This document shows, one piece after another, positions 48,301-60,348 of a stretch of 64,000 nucleotides of DNA. The stretch is taken from the NCBI GenBank assembly GCA_022497155.1, contig MU385770.1, positions 124,001 to 188,000 on the forward strand, written 5' to 3'. The notes under the pieces are model-generated. The model worked only from the letters and a program-made list of their open reading frames with translations. It did not search any database and was not told the origin of the DNA. The translations under genes were made by a program, and so were the position numbers. Source of the stretch: Whalleya microplaca (taxonomy: Eukaryota; Ascomycota; Sordariomycetes; Xylariales; Xylariaceae). Numbering within the stretch: position 1 is the stretch's first letter; the number at the start of each line of letters is the position of its first letter.

Positions 48301-51300
48301 TTGGCAGTCTAGTGCACAATGCTAACGCCGGGAAGAAGATAGCTAGGATCATTGATAATTTTCCAACTGTGTCTGTAGACGCTGAGATCGCACCCTTGAA
48401 CCGGGACGTATTGAGAATCAAGCTTTTCATCACCCCGGACTTCAGATGGAATGATCAGATGCATGGGACGTCCGAATCATTTTACATCTGGGTTGAGAAC
48501 TCCGAAACCTCCGAGATCTATCATCACGAGTTCTTCATACTCAACAGGAGGAAGCTGTACGATGATCATGAACTCAACTTCACGATTCCTCTGTCAGACC
48601 CTCTCCCTAGCCAAATTTACGTCAGGGCGGTGTCAGATAAGTGGCTTGGGGCAGAGACCGTCACGCCCGTCTCCTTCCAACATCTCATTCGTCCGGACAC
48701 CGAGAGCGTATATACAGAGCTGCTCAACTTACAGCCACTGCCGATTAGTGCGCTCCAGAACCCAGGGCTGGAAGAGATCTATGCCCAGAGATTTCAGTTC
48801 TTCAACCCCTTACAGACGCAAATATTCCATACGCTCTATCATACACCAGCCAACGTACTTCTGGGTTCACCAACTGGTAGCGGAAAGACCGTCGCTGCAG
48901 AATTGGCTATGTGGTGGGCCTTTCGGGAGCGGCCGAAGTCGAAAGTGGTTTACATCGCGCCGATGAAGGCTCTAGTCAAGGAGCGAGTTAAGGATTGGGG
49001 GACTCGGCTTGCCGGACCTTTGGGTCTCAAGCTGGTCGAGTTGACGGGCGACAACACGCCAGATACCAGGACTATCAAAGATGCGGACATCATTATTACT
49101 ACACCAGAGAAATGGGACGGTATCTCTCGTAGCTGGCAAACAAGAGGATACGTTCGTCAGGTGGCGCTTGTGATTATTGACGAGATCCATCTGCTCGCCG
49201 GAGATCGAGGTCCCATTCTCGAGATTATCGTATCCCGTAAGTTTTCTACTTGGCATGAAAGAGATGACGTGGTTTTCTGACTGTTTCAGGGATGAATTAT
49301 ATCGCCGAATCCACTAAGAACGCCGTCAGGCTTCTAGGAATGTCTACAGCCTGCGCAAACGCGACGGATCTTGCCAATTGGCTCGGAGTCAAAGAAGGGC
49401 TGTTCAACTTCCGACATTCTGTACGGCCGGTGCCCCTGGAGCTGTACATCGACGGCTTCCCAGCCAGAGGTTTCTGTCCTCTGATGCAGTCTATGAATAG
49501 GCCAACTTTCCTAGCGGTCAAGACCCACAGCCCCAATAAGCCTGTGATTGTCTTTGTGCCGTCTCGACGACAGACTCGACTGACCGCCAAGGACCTCATC
49601 AACCTCTGTGGTATGGAGGACAACCCTCGGCGCTTCGTCAATATGTCAGAAGAGGATCTCCAGCTCAACCTGACTAGAGTAAAGGATGACGCACTGAAGG
49701 AAGCGATTAGTTTTGGTATTGGGCTTCACCATGCTGGTCTTGTTGAATCAGATCGGCAGCTAGCCGAGGAGCTTTTCTTGAACAACAAGATCCAGATTCT
49801 GGTTGCCACAAGCACGCTGGCCTGGGGTGTTAACCTTCCCGCTCATCTGGTTATCGTCAAGGGCACACAGTTCTACGATGCCAAGATCGAAGGCTACAAA
49901 GATATGGATTTGACAGACGTCTTACAGATGCTCGGTCGAGCTGGTCGTCCTCAGTTCGACAACTCCGGTGTCGCACGCATTTTCACCCAGGATGCGAAGA
50001 AGGACTTCTACAAGCACTTCTTACATACTGGCTTCCCGGTTGAGTCCTCTTTGCACACGGTCCTTGATAATCACTTGTGTGCAGAAGTTTCAGCTGAAAC
50101 CATTACTACAAAGCAAGACGCGCTCGATTACCTGACTTGGACTTTCTTCTTCCGTCGACTCCACAAGAACCCTTCGTACTATGGGCTCGAGATCTCTGCC
50201 GAGGAACACAACACGATCGCCGCCCAGCAATCCGCAAACGAGTTCATGATTGAAATGGTCAACAAGTCCCTAGATGAATTGGCCCTCTCGAAGTGCGTTG
50301 AAGTATATCCTAATGGCGATGTTGATCCCACACCTCTCGGCAAGATTATGAGCTACTATTATCTGTCGCACAAGACGATCCGTCTCCTCGCCAAAGACGC
50401 CAAGCCTAAAGCCAGCTTCGTGGATGTATTGTCCTGGATGTCTCGGGCCATAGAGTACGACGAGCTTCCTGTCCGTCACAATGAGGATTTAATCAATGCC
50501 GAGCTGTCGAAGAACCTTCCGTTCGAAGCAAGCACATTTAACCTCCCAATGTGGGATCCACACGTCAAGGCGTTCTTGCTATTGCAAGCACACATGGCGC
50601 GTATTGACCTCCCTATCACAGATTACGTCGGTGACCAGACCAGCGTCCTAGACCAAGCCATTCGTATCATACAAGCATCCATTGATGTCCTAACGGAATT
50701 AGGCCATCTTTCCAGCTGTCTTGAGATGATCAAGCTCCTACAGTGTATCAAATCAGCCCGTTGGCCCCAAGATCCGCCTCTGGCCATCCTTCCAGGAACT
50801 AGCCCTGACAACTTGAAGGATACCACTGCTCTCCAGAAGCTGAGCAGCTTCCCCCAGTCTCAGGTGGAACAGCTGGCCAAGAAGCTGAACGTCCCGACAT
50901 CCCAACAAAAACACTTCGTCCGCGCCGTCTCCGTGCTCCCCCACATCAGCGTCAAGACCGAAGCCGTGACCGCGTCGTCTCTCACGGTGTCACTGAAGCG
51001 TCACAACCCCATCGTAGAACGCGAGGCACGCGTATTCGCACCCCGGTATCCCAAGCCGCAGACGGAGGGCTGGTTCGTGGTCCTCTGCGACATCGCCCGA
51101 GACGAGGTCCTGGCCGTCAAGCGAGCGGGCTGGAGCCAAGGGCCCGGGTCCGCGGCACGAGTGGGATCGAGGCCGTCCGCGAAAGCAGTTCTCAAACTAC
51201 CTGAGCCGGAGAAGCACGGCGATGGCCGCAAAGTCGACGTGATAGTCTTGAGTGATGCGTATATCGGCATGGAGCATCGGGTGCTGGGCGTGGATATCCC

Positions 51301-51364
51301 GGCGCTGCCCAAGGTGGACGATGATATTGAGCAGTCTAAGAAAGGCCAGCCGATTTCGGCGTGA
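45384..51364 (+). CDS. SLH1: Ski2-like RNA helicase Slh1/ASCC3
   Basis: Two exons, 45384-49236 and 49290-51364, with a 53-nt intron; 1975 residues (yeast Slh1 1967). Two full DExH helicase cassettes each end in a Sec63-like part. Cassette 1 has APTGAGKT (about 299-306) and DEVH (about 420-423), with IVGLSATLPNYVDVADFL and HHAGMTRSDR after it. Cassette 2 has GSPTGSGKT (about 1160) and DEIH (about 1266-1269), then HHAGLVESDR and LQMLGRAGRPQFD. The intron interrupts cassette 2 just after motif II (VSR|MNYIAEST). The pre-helicase segment DLxxLCRRTFKGYKALNRMQSLVYP points to Slh1/ASCC3 rather than Brr2. Slh1 is the helicase of the ribosome quality-control trigger complex that splits collided ribosomes. 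The start at 45384 follows CAAA directly; an in-frame open stretch extends 18 codons further up without an ATG. Confidence 0.95.
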
Positions 51365-52573
51365 TCGTGTGCTTGTGGCAGGAAAATTTAGAAGATAGAC
51401 TAGACAAGAGGTAGGGGAAAGATCTAGATGCTGAAGCTACGGGTTCGATGTGATATTTCGATATGAACTAATCGTGTGTCGTGTGATAGCTTGCCTCATC
51501 CATACCTAGTCTACTTCAGCCATCTCTTCCTCAACGGAAGAAGCCGTCTTTCGTAGTGTCATGTTCCCCATACCATTGTCGGCTGCACTAGACCCTACCT
51601 TTTGGCTCCCCAGCTTAACGAGTCATGATTTTCATCTAAGATTCTAGCCAAGTCGAGACATACAAGTGCGGACTGATAAATCAGCCCATTATGATGTTCA
51701 TCCTTAAACATGCCGCCGAGGTCATCCCGCCGTGCTAAAGAAGCCTTAAACTTAGTTGCGCTGTCAAGAATTAGTTCATGAGGCTATCACTAGCAGCGGC
51801 AATTACTAGCAGGACCCCTAAATGCCAACTCTAAATTATAGTCGTCTTATGATGGTGCATATTTTGCTAGTACCACTGGACCACTCACCACTGAAATGGG
51901 GATCAGAGAATCAAGCTCGACGACCTGATATCCCGTACTAGCTGACATGAAATGGTACTGGTGTCCTATCGTCACTCATGCCTATAGCTGGGTATCATCA
52001 CATACCACAAGTGAGGAACACAAATAACCGCAGTAAAACCAAGAGGAAGCCGCAAAGTGATATTATATAGACGTAAACCCAATAACCATGCCGCCGAACG
52101 GCCCTCACTCGTTCCATTCCATTCCATTCCAATTCATATCTCGTGATACGACATCAAGATCATATCCCTACAACAAAACAAAACGCAAGGATAATACGCC
52201 CCAGGGCCGTTAGTGAACCCGCGCCCCTTATGCCAGTGGTCCGAATATGCATGTCCAAACGCCTCCCGTGCCAAATTTCATTAAGACGATGTCTGTCATT
52301 CAAGTCCGCGCCTCCATCCATCCGTTCATTCCACCCTATGTAAAAGATGCCATGCCATGCCATGCCCTTGCCCAGCAACGGCGAAAGCAATGCCGCCTAG
52401 CCCCTCGAATCTCCTTGTGAGGCTGAGAAATGTCCGTAGTTCGAATACGTCCTTCATACTTCTCGTTCATCATGGGGTATCCAACACACCCCCTCACGCA
52501 TAAAATGCTAGTATATATCATGTCGTGCCCGTCCGTTGCTTCAAAGTCGAGGTCATACCCGCAATTTAATCCG
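51365..52573. other. convergent 3' spacer with short repeats
   Basis: Between SLH1 (+) and the Rab gene (-). It holds a TTCCA repeat (52112-52130) and an ATGCC repeat (52347-52366). No gene seen; part of 52400-52570 may be the 3' UTR of the Rab gene. Confidence 0.6.
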
Positions 52574-53660
52574 TTAACAGCACCGCCTGCCCCTCCTCGC
52601 CAGCTCCTCCGTCTGGCCCTGGCCCTGCGCGTTTCCGCGCCCCTGATTCTCGATCGTGACGGCGGGCGAGAAGTTCGGCGACGGGAACAGCCAGCTGCGG
52701 CGGTCCCGGCCGACGCGGAAGCTGCCACCACCAGCAGCGCCGGCGGCCGCGGCGCCCCGCGCGTCGAAGTAATCCGAGCCGTTCTCGTAGCCCGGGGTGC
52801 TGCCGCCGGGGGTGGTGCCGGAGGCGGTGGCGGCCAGGATGGCCTGCTGCATCTTGCGGTTCTGCTCGACCAGCTTGCGCGCGACGACGCGGAAGACCTC
52901 CTCGACGCCCTCGCCGCTCTCCGCGCTGATCTCGTGGCACGCGTCCCACCCGGCCTCCTGGCCCCAGAACCCGCTGCTCCGCTTGCTACTCGGGCTGCGC
53001 GGTTCCTGGCCGCCGCCGCCGCCGCTGGATGCCGCGCCGAGCGTCGGCGTTATGCTGGACTGGCTCACGCCGGGGCCCGGGGGCAGGCCGGTCAGACCGT
53101 TGGGTGTTGTGGCGGTCGGAGGCGGTGTCGAGCCGAGACCGGGGGTGAGATTTTCCGCTACATATGCTATGCACCGCTCGAAGGGCACTTCGCGACGGGT
53201 CGGGTCGCGGGCGACGATGTCGGCCTTCGTGCCAACGACGTGTAAGACGATGTCCGGCGGGAGGTTGCGCCGCAGCTCCATCAGCCATACGCCCATTTCG
53301 ACGAAGGATTGTGCGTCGGTGATGCTATAGCAGAGTATGCAGGCGTTCGCGCCGCGGTAGTAGAGTCGGGATATCGAGCGAAAGCGTTCTTGGCCGGCTG
53401 TTACGATTCATCTGCGTTAGCTTCTGGGGAGGGTCGTACGATGGAGCAAGGGCAGCTTTTTGTTTACCTGTATCCCATATTTGCAGGCGTACGACGGTGT
53501 CGGTGTCACTGTCAACGACTCTTTTGGTCATGAAACTGGCACCAACGGTGGAGGTGGTCTGAGACGGATTGAAGGCACCTTTACAGTAGCGCGTCACCAG
53601 AGAGGTCTTGCCGACGCCTTGAGAGCCAAGGATGACGATCTTGGCCTCGAGCGACGACAT
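52574..53660 (-). CDS. atypical Rab-family GTPase with low-complexity insertion
   Basis: Two exons, 53660-53468 and 53397-52574; 71-nt intron; 338 residues, far longer than the usual ~210. The P-loop GSQGVGKTS (12-20), switch I TSTVGASFMTKRVV and [12 protein letters not shown] (63-74) are canonical and Rab5/Rab21/Rab22-like. The base-recognition motif is TKAD (121-124) instead of NKxD, and the last G-box reads EISAESG in place of SAK. Between these motifs lies a Pro/Ser/Gly/Thr-rich insertion of about 70 residues (from STPPPTATTP to GFWGQEAGWD). After the G domain comes a helical stretch and another Gly/Ala/Ser-rich tail, ending in RRCC, a double-cysteine prenylation site. Filamentous fungi have such a Rab, but I cannot assign a yeast name. 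Probably endosomal by switch similarity; unproven. Confidence 0.88.
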
Positions 53661-54928
53661 TTCGGGGGGATGATGGTGGTTGAGATGGAGTAGGTAGGGG
53701 TCGATGCGGATGATATGTGAGTAATAGTCCGGTAATGGGCGATTTCACCGCTCTCAAGGCAGATTGCGGGTCTCGATCTTCATACCACTCCTCGAAAGTA
53801 GGGACGAAAGGGTCAACAAGTCGGGATAAATTATCCGGATGGCAGATTGTGGTGTTGTGGTGTTGTGGTGTGTGGTATGCCTACGTCGTATTGACAACGG
53901 CGATCAGATGCACAGCGAGGGTTTGCCATGCAATGCAACGTCGAATTCGGCCAGGCAAGGATGATGTAGGTGCTATGTAAGTGAACGGATTATGCAACAA
54001 GGGTCTCCTTTGAACCGAGCTGACTTGTGACCTTTCGTCGCTTGTGCCAATGATGACCAAGCCCAGCCCAGCAAGCTGGAATATGAGCTGTCAGGCACTG
54101 AAGCTGCCAAACTTGAATGAATGAACGTTGAAGAAGGGCACCCTAGACCATAGCTCTAGCAAATAAGGGGCCAGACAGAATTATACGAAGAAAAACAAGA
54201 GGGAAACGAGTGACAATTCATAGTGTGAGCGGGGGGTTATTCCTTTTGTGCTTCTTGCGTCCCCATTCCTGGAAACCAACGTGTATTGTACAATGGGGTT
54301 CTTTCTTATCTAATGGAAGGGGAAGAGGTGACAACGCAATTGTGATTGTATGTAAAGAAGCCAAGGTGCTGATCACCGTCGGGGCGGGTCAAGCTCCGAC
54401 TTTGCAGCTGTGTAACACATAACGGAATATATAAATCTTATCTAACTAACGAGCATGTAAAACAACAGAATGACTTACATCATGTAAGCAATGACGTAGT
54501 ATTTTGTTTATACATGTAGTCGACATTCTCAAGTCGTTCTTCACCTTGTCATAGCTATACTCATTCACAGAAATGAGGTAAATGCCCTGAGGATTTCATA
54601 AGTTATTGTACACAGAAACTCAGAACTCTATAGCTGCTGCAAGTGTGTTTTAAGATACAGAGAAGATATATATAGTCCGACTACATTATACATCAAGCTA
54701 GTGAGTACTCACATGAGCCAATCTAGAATAAGTATGCAACAACAGCTGCAGGTGTCAGACTTCGGAAATGGCAGTCTCATAGGATAACACCTTACGGCCA
54801 ACAACGTAGGCTTACAAATTGTGTCACAGTAATCACCATACATAAAAGTCCAAGTCGGTCCCAAATAAGCAAAAATGGAGCAATATAAACTACATCCGAT
54901 TCCAGTTATATACAATACGCAATATCGC
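53661..54928. other. spacer upstream of Rab gene and downstream of flavocytochrome gene
   Basis: About 1.27 kb with only short open frames. It is AT-rich in 54420-54700. A GTGGTGTT repeat lies at 53850-53872. No gene seen. Confidence 0.6.
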
Positions 54929-56659
54929 TCATAGCTTCGCCTTGGGCTGCTTCCACGCAGGCGTGACCAGCGGGTCATATACCTTATGGCCCAAGTGATC
55001 CGTCGGCACCCCCGTGACATGGCTTCCCAGATTCCGCACATCGAGCAGGGACGGGTTGAGTTCGTCCACGCGCGCGCATCCGATCAGCCGCATGTTCATC
55101 TCCATCTCGTCCTTCAGCAGCTGCATGGCGCGCTCGATGCCCTCCTGTCCGTACCCCGACATGGCGTACAGGAACGGCCGTCCGATGCCGACGCCCTTGG
55201 CGCCGAGGCACAGCGCCTTGATGATGTCCGTCGCGCGGCGGACGCCGCCGTCGATGAAGATCTCGATCTTGTTCTCGAGCCCGAGGTCGCGCAATATCGG
55301 CATGGTCTCGGCCAGCACCTCCACCCCCGACCGGGCGAAGTCGAGTTGTCGTCCGCCGTGGTTCGAAAGCACAACGCCCTGGACGCCGGCTTCGATGGCC
55401 TTGAGCACATCCTCGACCCGCTGCACGCCCTTGAGGAGGATGGGCATTTTCGTGATCGACTTGAACCAGGGGATATCTTTCCACGATAATGCCGGGTCGA
55501 TAAAGGATGAGATGGCTCTTGCTGCTCCCTGTGAGTTATCTGTTGCCTCGCCTGACTGGACATTCGACCCCTGGTCGGTGAATTTGGATCGCATATCCTT
55601 CTCTCGTCTTCCCAACTGTGGCGCATCGACTGTGATGAATAGGCCCTTGCAACCTCGTTTCTCCGCGTGCTCGACGATACGTTTCGTGATGGCCCTGTCC
55701 GAATTCACGTACAGCTGCAGCCACTGTACTTGATCCCCTTCGGCGGCGTCCATAATCTCGTCGAATGAGCATGAAGCTAGCGTGGGGATCATTTGCACGA
55801 CATTATGCTTCTTCGCCGCCCGCGTGAGAAGAACCTCACCCTCGGGGTGTCCCAACTTTCCTAGCGCCGTGGCCGTGACGTAGAAGGGTATGTCCACCTT
55901 AGTACCAAGCATGGTGGTGGTGAAATCAACTTCCTTCACGTCAACCAAGATTTTAGGCCTAAACCATATCCTGTGAAACGCCTCATGGTTTTCTCGCAAC
56001 GTCTAGTTGGCTCGGTCAGCAGACGTATCATCGGCTTAGGATCTTATTGAGAGGAACATACTATCTCATCATCTGCGGCACTAGAGTAGTAGCCCCAGGC
56101 ACCTCTCTTCATAACCTTTTTAGCTACTGCCTCGAAGTCCATCAGGTTGTAACATTGTGATAATAGTGGCTTGTCCTCGATACGTTTCTGTCGTTCAACT
56201 TCCTCAGGATCCTCTTCTTGCTCGACCTTGGCCACGGTGGACATATCAACCACGCCCAGGTGCTTCGATTTGTCGAGATACTTGTCCAAGGTATCAGGAG
56301 GATGTATAGGGTCGAATTCTTCCGTTGCATCTTTGCCCTTTGAAAAATACGTCAACGTACATGAATGAGACAAGATCGAACGCCTTCTTGCATATCACAT
56401 GACTGACTTACAGCATACTTCAGAATGATTTTTGAGCCTCCGGGATGTTCTATAGGCTCAATCAGTTTGTGAGGCTGAAACTAGTGAGGATGGGAGGTCC
56501 CGAACCAGGTAAGAACTCCGTGACATCATAGGCTTTTCCCTGAGGTACGAATCAATAAATAGTATCTGGTTGTCTATGTATAGAATGACTTACATGAACA
56601 ATCACCCAGCAAGACTCCTTATCGCCATGCTTCGAAACCTCAACCCCAGAAAGCACCAT
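54929..56659 (-). CDS. flavocytochrome b2-like L-lactate dehydrogenase
   Basis: Five exons: 56659-56594, 56539-56506, 56449-56412, 56337-56062, 56002-54929; 495 residues. The cytochrome b5 domain (1-~85) has the heme-ligand motif EHPGGS (H35) and the second heme His in DPIHPPDTL (H58). The FMN-dependent alpha-hydroxyacid dehydrogenase domain (~110-480) has LLKG (K329), SNHGGRQLD with catalytic His353, and IDGGVRR followed by GRPFLY. In yeast the equivalent Cyb2 is an intermembrane-space lactate:cytochrome c reductase with a ~80-residue leader. Here the protein begins MVLSGVEVSKHG at the b5 domain with no leader, and it ends QPKAKL, a fit to the peroxisomal PTS1 tripeptide AKL. Substrate is therefore uncertain: lactate or another 2-hydroxy acid. 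The second intron uses a GTTCGG donor. Divergent from the DUF427 gene. Confidence 0.9.
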
Positions 56660-57622
56660 TGTGAACACGCTCGCTTGAAAGGAACTTGGCAATGACAGAC
56701 TACGGCTGTCAGCTAGCTAAACGTAACGCAAATCTAAGTTGTTGTGGCGAAATTGTATACAATTAAACTAATCACAGAATCACAGAGAAAAGAGAAGGAG
56801 AGAAGGCGTCGAAATATGTTATAGACAAGTCGAATTGGCCACCAAAGGTTTGACACGAGCAAAAAAGAATTACCGAGATTGAATCCCTTGAGAAAGCGAG
56901 TAAGTCTAGCGGGTTGAAGGAGAACCAAGCTCTCTGGGGTCATACTGGAGACATACTGGAGATAGTGGAGCAGACAGGAGCTATCTCGGGCGTCGGGAGA
57001 AAATCCAGCGGGCCGGCGGGGGACTTTAGAAATGACTTCACCGTCATTTGATAGTCGACGGTAATCACCCCACACTGTGCCTTGGTAGGAACCCACTCTA
57101 GTATATACAGTACGGGTAGATGTCATTTACGGTGCGACTATACTGCATATAGTAAACCGTATACCTCCTCACTTATAGGCAAGCCTGTTAGAGATGCTGA
57201 ATCAACCTTACCAGCATAATTAGGATAGATTGACTAACTGCACTTCATGAACAGATTATAATCACATTATTGAAGTGTTGTGTAGGTAAGTAGATACCTA
57301 GTAGCACGACTCTCAATTGTTCAACCATCAACCCCGCAATATCTAGATCCATTTATACGTTAGTGATTAGGAATCAAGTCTCAAACCTATAACTACGTCA
57401 ATCAACTTTACAAGACTTCAGAGGAATACTCAACTCGTATTCAACGACGCCTTCGTGTAGATAGTTGCCTGCTTAGAGGCTACCTACATCTCAGAGTACA
57501 GTTCTTTCTTATGAATTACGAAGAGTCTATCCAGCCCGATCTTCCCCTGTGATAGACCCATACCTAAATATAATCATTTGGACGTAGACATCAGTACAAC
57601 TCAGACATAATAAAAAGGAAAA
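56660..57622. promoter_or_regulatory. upstream region shared by flavocytochrome and DUF427 genes
   Basis: 963 bases between divergent starts. A minus-strand open frame (56734-57126) within it lacks any recognisable domain and is not called a gene. Regulatory role inferred from position. Confidence 0.4.
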
Positions 57623-58089
57623 ATGCCGTCCGGACACGTCAAGGCAACCGTAAACGGCACCGTGGTGGCCGAGTCCGACACCTACGAGCTCGTCGAGGGC
57701 AACGTGTACTTCCCCGCGCCGTCGATCAAGCCCGAGTACTTTGTTAAAACGGACCTATCCACACACTGCGGGTGGAAGGGAGATGCGAGCTACTACACCA
57801 TCAAGATCGGCGGTACGTATATCTATCTATGTACGATCTACAGGGTTTTGCCTCCCTTGCATGGCGGGGGGCTGAAGCTAATCTGGACTAATCCTATTTA
57901 TAATATTCAGACAATGAGTTGGCGAACTCTGCTTGGTACTACGCGGATCCAATGGAGAAGGCAAAGCACATCAAGGATTATGTCGCTTTTTGTGAGTGCT
58001 CTTCCGTGCTATCCGCAAGGCAGGTAATTCGGTAGATTGGCCCTAACGGAATTGTAGATAAAACGAAGGTTGATGTTTCGACGGCTTAG
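57623..58089 (+). CDS. DUF427 domain protein
   Basis: Three exons, 57623-57812, 57911-57991, 58058-58089; 100 residues. The sequence MPSGHVKATVNGTVVAESDTYELVEGNVYFP, HCGWKGDASYYTI and NSAWYYADPMEKAKHIKDYVAFYKTKVDV is the full DUF427 fold with its conserved T-x-C-x-WKG core. These small cytosolic proteins are widespread in bacteria and fungi and have no established activity. The final exon of ten codons plus stop completes the last strand. The start has a good context (GGAAAAATGCC). Confidence 0.92.
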
Positions 58090-58470
58090 TGGCCTGTTCA
58101 ATCGAGAGATTAGGAATGACAGTAACGTGTTGGTAGTTAATGTAGTATAAGGCTTTGAAAAATTCACAGAGGTGAGGACATTCATTATTCACGGCTTCGG
58201 CGGGATACTGGCTAGTGACTCGGTACAATCGTGGTCATCATGAAATATTTATTTTATGTTTTCAATGACTGAATGGGTATATATATAATTGTTTGAAATA
58301 TGGAGACGCGAGATCCAAATGACTATGCTTTTGCACGTTTGACTTTATTCTATCCTGTCTCCCATTACCAAGTTCTGTGGCCCACTAAAAACATCTGTAA
58401 CGCGTGGTACATTCATTTTGCATAAATCATCCGATAAAAAGGGGAATATTTTTCAAAAGAGTCGTATCGT
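58090..58470. other. convergent 3' spacer
   Basis: 381 AT-rich bases between the DUF427 gene and the phosphate transporter gene, which end towards each other. No gene seen. Confidence 0.65.
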
Positions 58471-60348
58471 TTACGAAGAGTCGACGGTGACCTTGTCGTT
58501 GCTAGCGGCGCTGCCCTCGACGACCGCTAATGGCGCTGGCTGGTCTTCGCCGGAGAGTTCCTCCAAGGTCTTGCGCTTGGTCTCGGGAATAAAGCACGTG
58601 GTGCCGACACCGAGCAACATGAAGAGAGCGTAGATCTCCAGCACGTGGTCCATCCAGGGGTTCGCGTTGTCCTTCGTCGCACCCCTGGTCCGCAGGGTCG
58701 AGATGGCGCCCTGGCCGATGATGGAGCCGATCTTGCCGGAGGCGGCGGAGATACCGTGCGATGTCGATCGGTAGCGGGTGGGGAAGACCTCACCGGGGAC
58801 GATGAATGTGGTCATGTTCGGTCCGAAGTTGAAGAAGAATTGCGCGAGAACGTAGATCGCCAACAGTCCATTGGAAGAAAGGTGGTTGTATGCGAAACCC
58901 ATAACGATGAAGAGGATGGTAAGTATAATGAAGCCGCCCATCTGGATGGTTTTTCTGCCCAGAGTATCGAGAGTAGCGACGGAAACCCAGTAGCCAGGGA
59001 CGGCTCCGGCGAGGACGATGATCAGGTTACCGATAGCCGTGTTGTACATGTACTGGTAGGTAGATGAAACGCCCTTAGTAGAATAGCCGATAGTCTGGAG
59101 GATAACAGCGTTGTTCAAGGAAAGACCGTAGACTATTGTTTCATATTAGCGACTGAACAACACACACTTTAGGATTTGGCTCAACTTACAAGCAACATCC
59201 AAGACGAACCACGAGCCAGCTGTGCCGAGCAAAAGGAGGCCGTTCTTGGGCTTGGCGTAATGGGTGCAGAAGTCCTTCCAGCTAGCCTTAGGAATAGCCA
59301 ACTGCTCCTGGGCAGCATCGCGGGCTTGAATGCGGGTGACATCGTCGGGGTGACCCTCAGGCTTTCCAGACATGTACGCCTTGACATCATCAGCTGCCTT
59401 CTCGACGTCGCGACCGACATCAAAGGTGTAGCGCTAATAGTTGCTGTCAGTAAAGGTACGTCTAAGACTCGGAGCGAATAACTTACGGGAGTTTCGGGGA
59501 TGGTAAGTCGGTAGTACAGGGCGATACAGGCGGGCACACCACCGAAGCCGATCAGAGTTCTCCACATCTTGTCGACGGACACGGCACAGTAGCCGGTGCA
59601 GTTGCTAGGTCCGGAGGAAGCAGAGAGCGCTTCCCGGAAGCCGAGGGTGAGGAACAGCATGACGAACGCGCAGACCAACTGGCCGATACCCTGCATGGCG
59701 AAAACAGCACCCATCATGGCACCTCTCCATTTCGTGGTAGCGAACTCCGAGGTGATAATGCTGGACAAGGGATAGTCTCCTCCAATACCGACTCCGAGGA
59801 GTACACGCCAGAAGATGATCAGACCGACGACATTGACTGAGGGAGAACCGGAGCTGAGAGCCTGGCCGAGCGTAGCGAAGATGATAATGATCAACTCGAG
59901 ACCGTACATCTTTTTTCGTCCGACGTGATCCGCGAGGTAACCGAAAGTAAGTTGTCCTACAACCGTACCAGCCGAGGTGGCCAGCTTGATGGCATTATCC
60001 GAGGAGGTGGGGAGAGTTCCGGTCTTAGGGTAGTAGACAATTCCCAGCATGACGTTCAACAAGCTGACCGCGAAGATGTCGTAAGAATCGGTAAAGAAAC
60101 CGATACCAGCGACGATACAAGCTCTACACACAGACTGGTTAGGATCTCGTGGTGATGCCCTAGATACACCAGGGATAGAACGGAATTAGGGGCGCCACTC
60201 ACCTGACGTGGTACCATCCGAAGGGCGCTTTGTCAATCTCGGCGAGCGCAAGACGGCGGCGCTCGTTCGGGTCTTGGATGTGTAGAAAGTCATTGTGGAA
60301 GTTGTGGTAGGCGTTGTTGCCGCCAGATGTCTTCTGGACTGCCGCCAT
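58471..60348 (-). CDS. high-affinity phosphate:H+ symporter, Pho84-like
   Basis: Four exons: 60348-60203, 60123-59487, 59433-59190, 59132-58471; 562 residues. This is a 12-span major-facilitator protein of the phosphate:H+ symporter family in the plasma membrane. The first exon gives the cytosolic N-terminus (NNAYHNFHNDFLHIQDPNER, APFGWYHV). The first spans follow with GFFTDSYDIFAVSLL, GQLTFGYLADHVGRKKMYG and the signature GVGIGGDYPLSSIITSEFA. A central cytosolic loop (about residues 265-340, RYTFDVGRDVEKAADDVKAYMSG) and GTAGSWFVLDVAFYGLSLNN mark span 7. The final exon has VPGEVFPTRYRSTSHGISAASGKIGS and ends PETKRKTLEELSGED plus a short tail. Likely repressed by phosphate. One CACGTG (Pho4/NUC-1-type) site lies at 61439-61444, about 1.1 kb upstream. 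Confidence 0.94.

Noticed and set aside
56734..57126. 130-codon minus-strand frame upstream of the flavocytochrome gene
   Set aside because: It sits in the divergent promoter region, and its product has no domain beyond a chance hydrophobic stretch.
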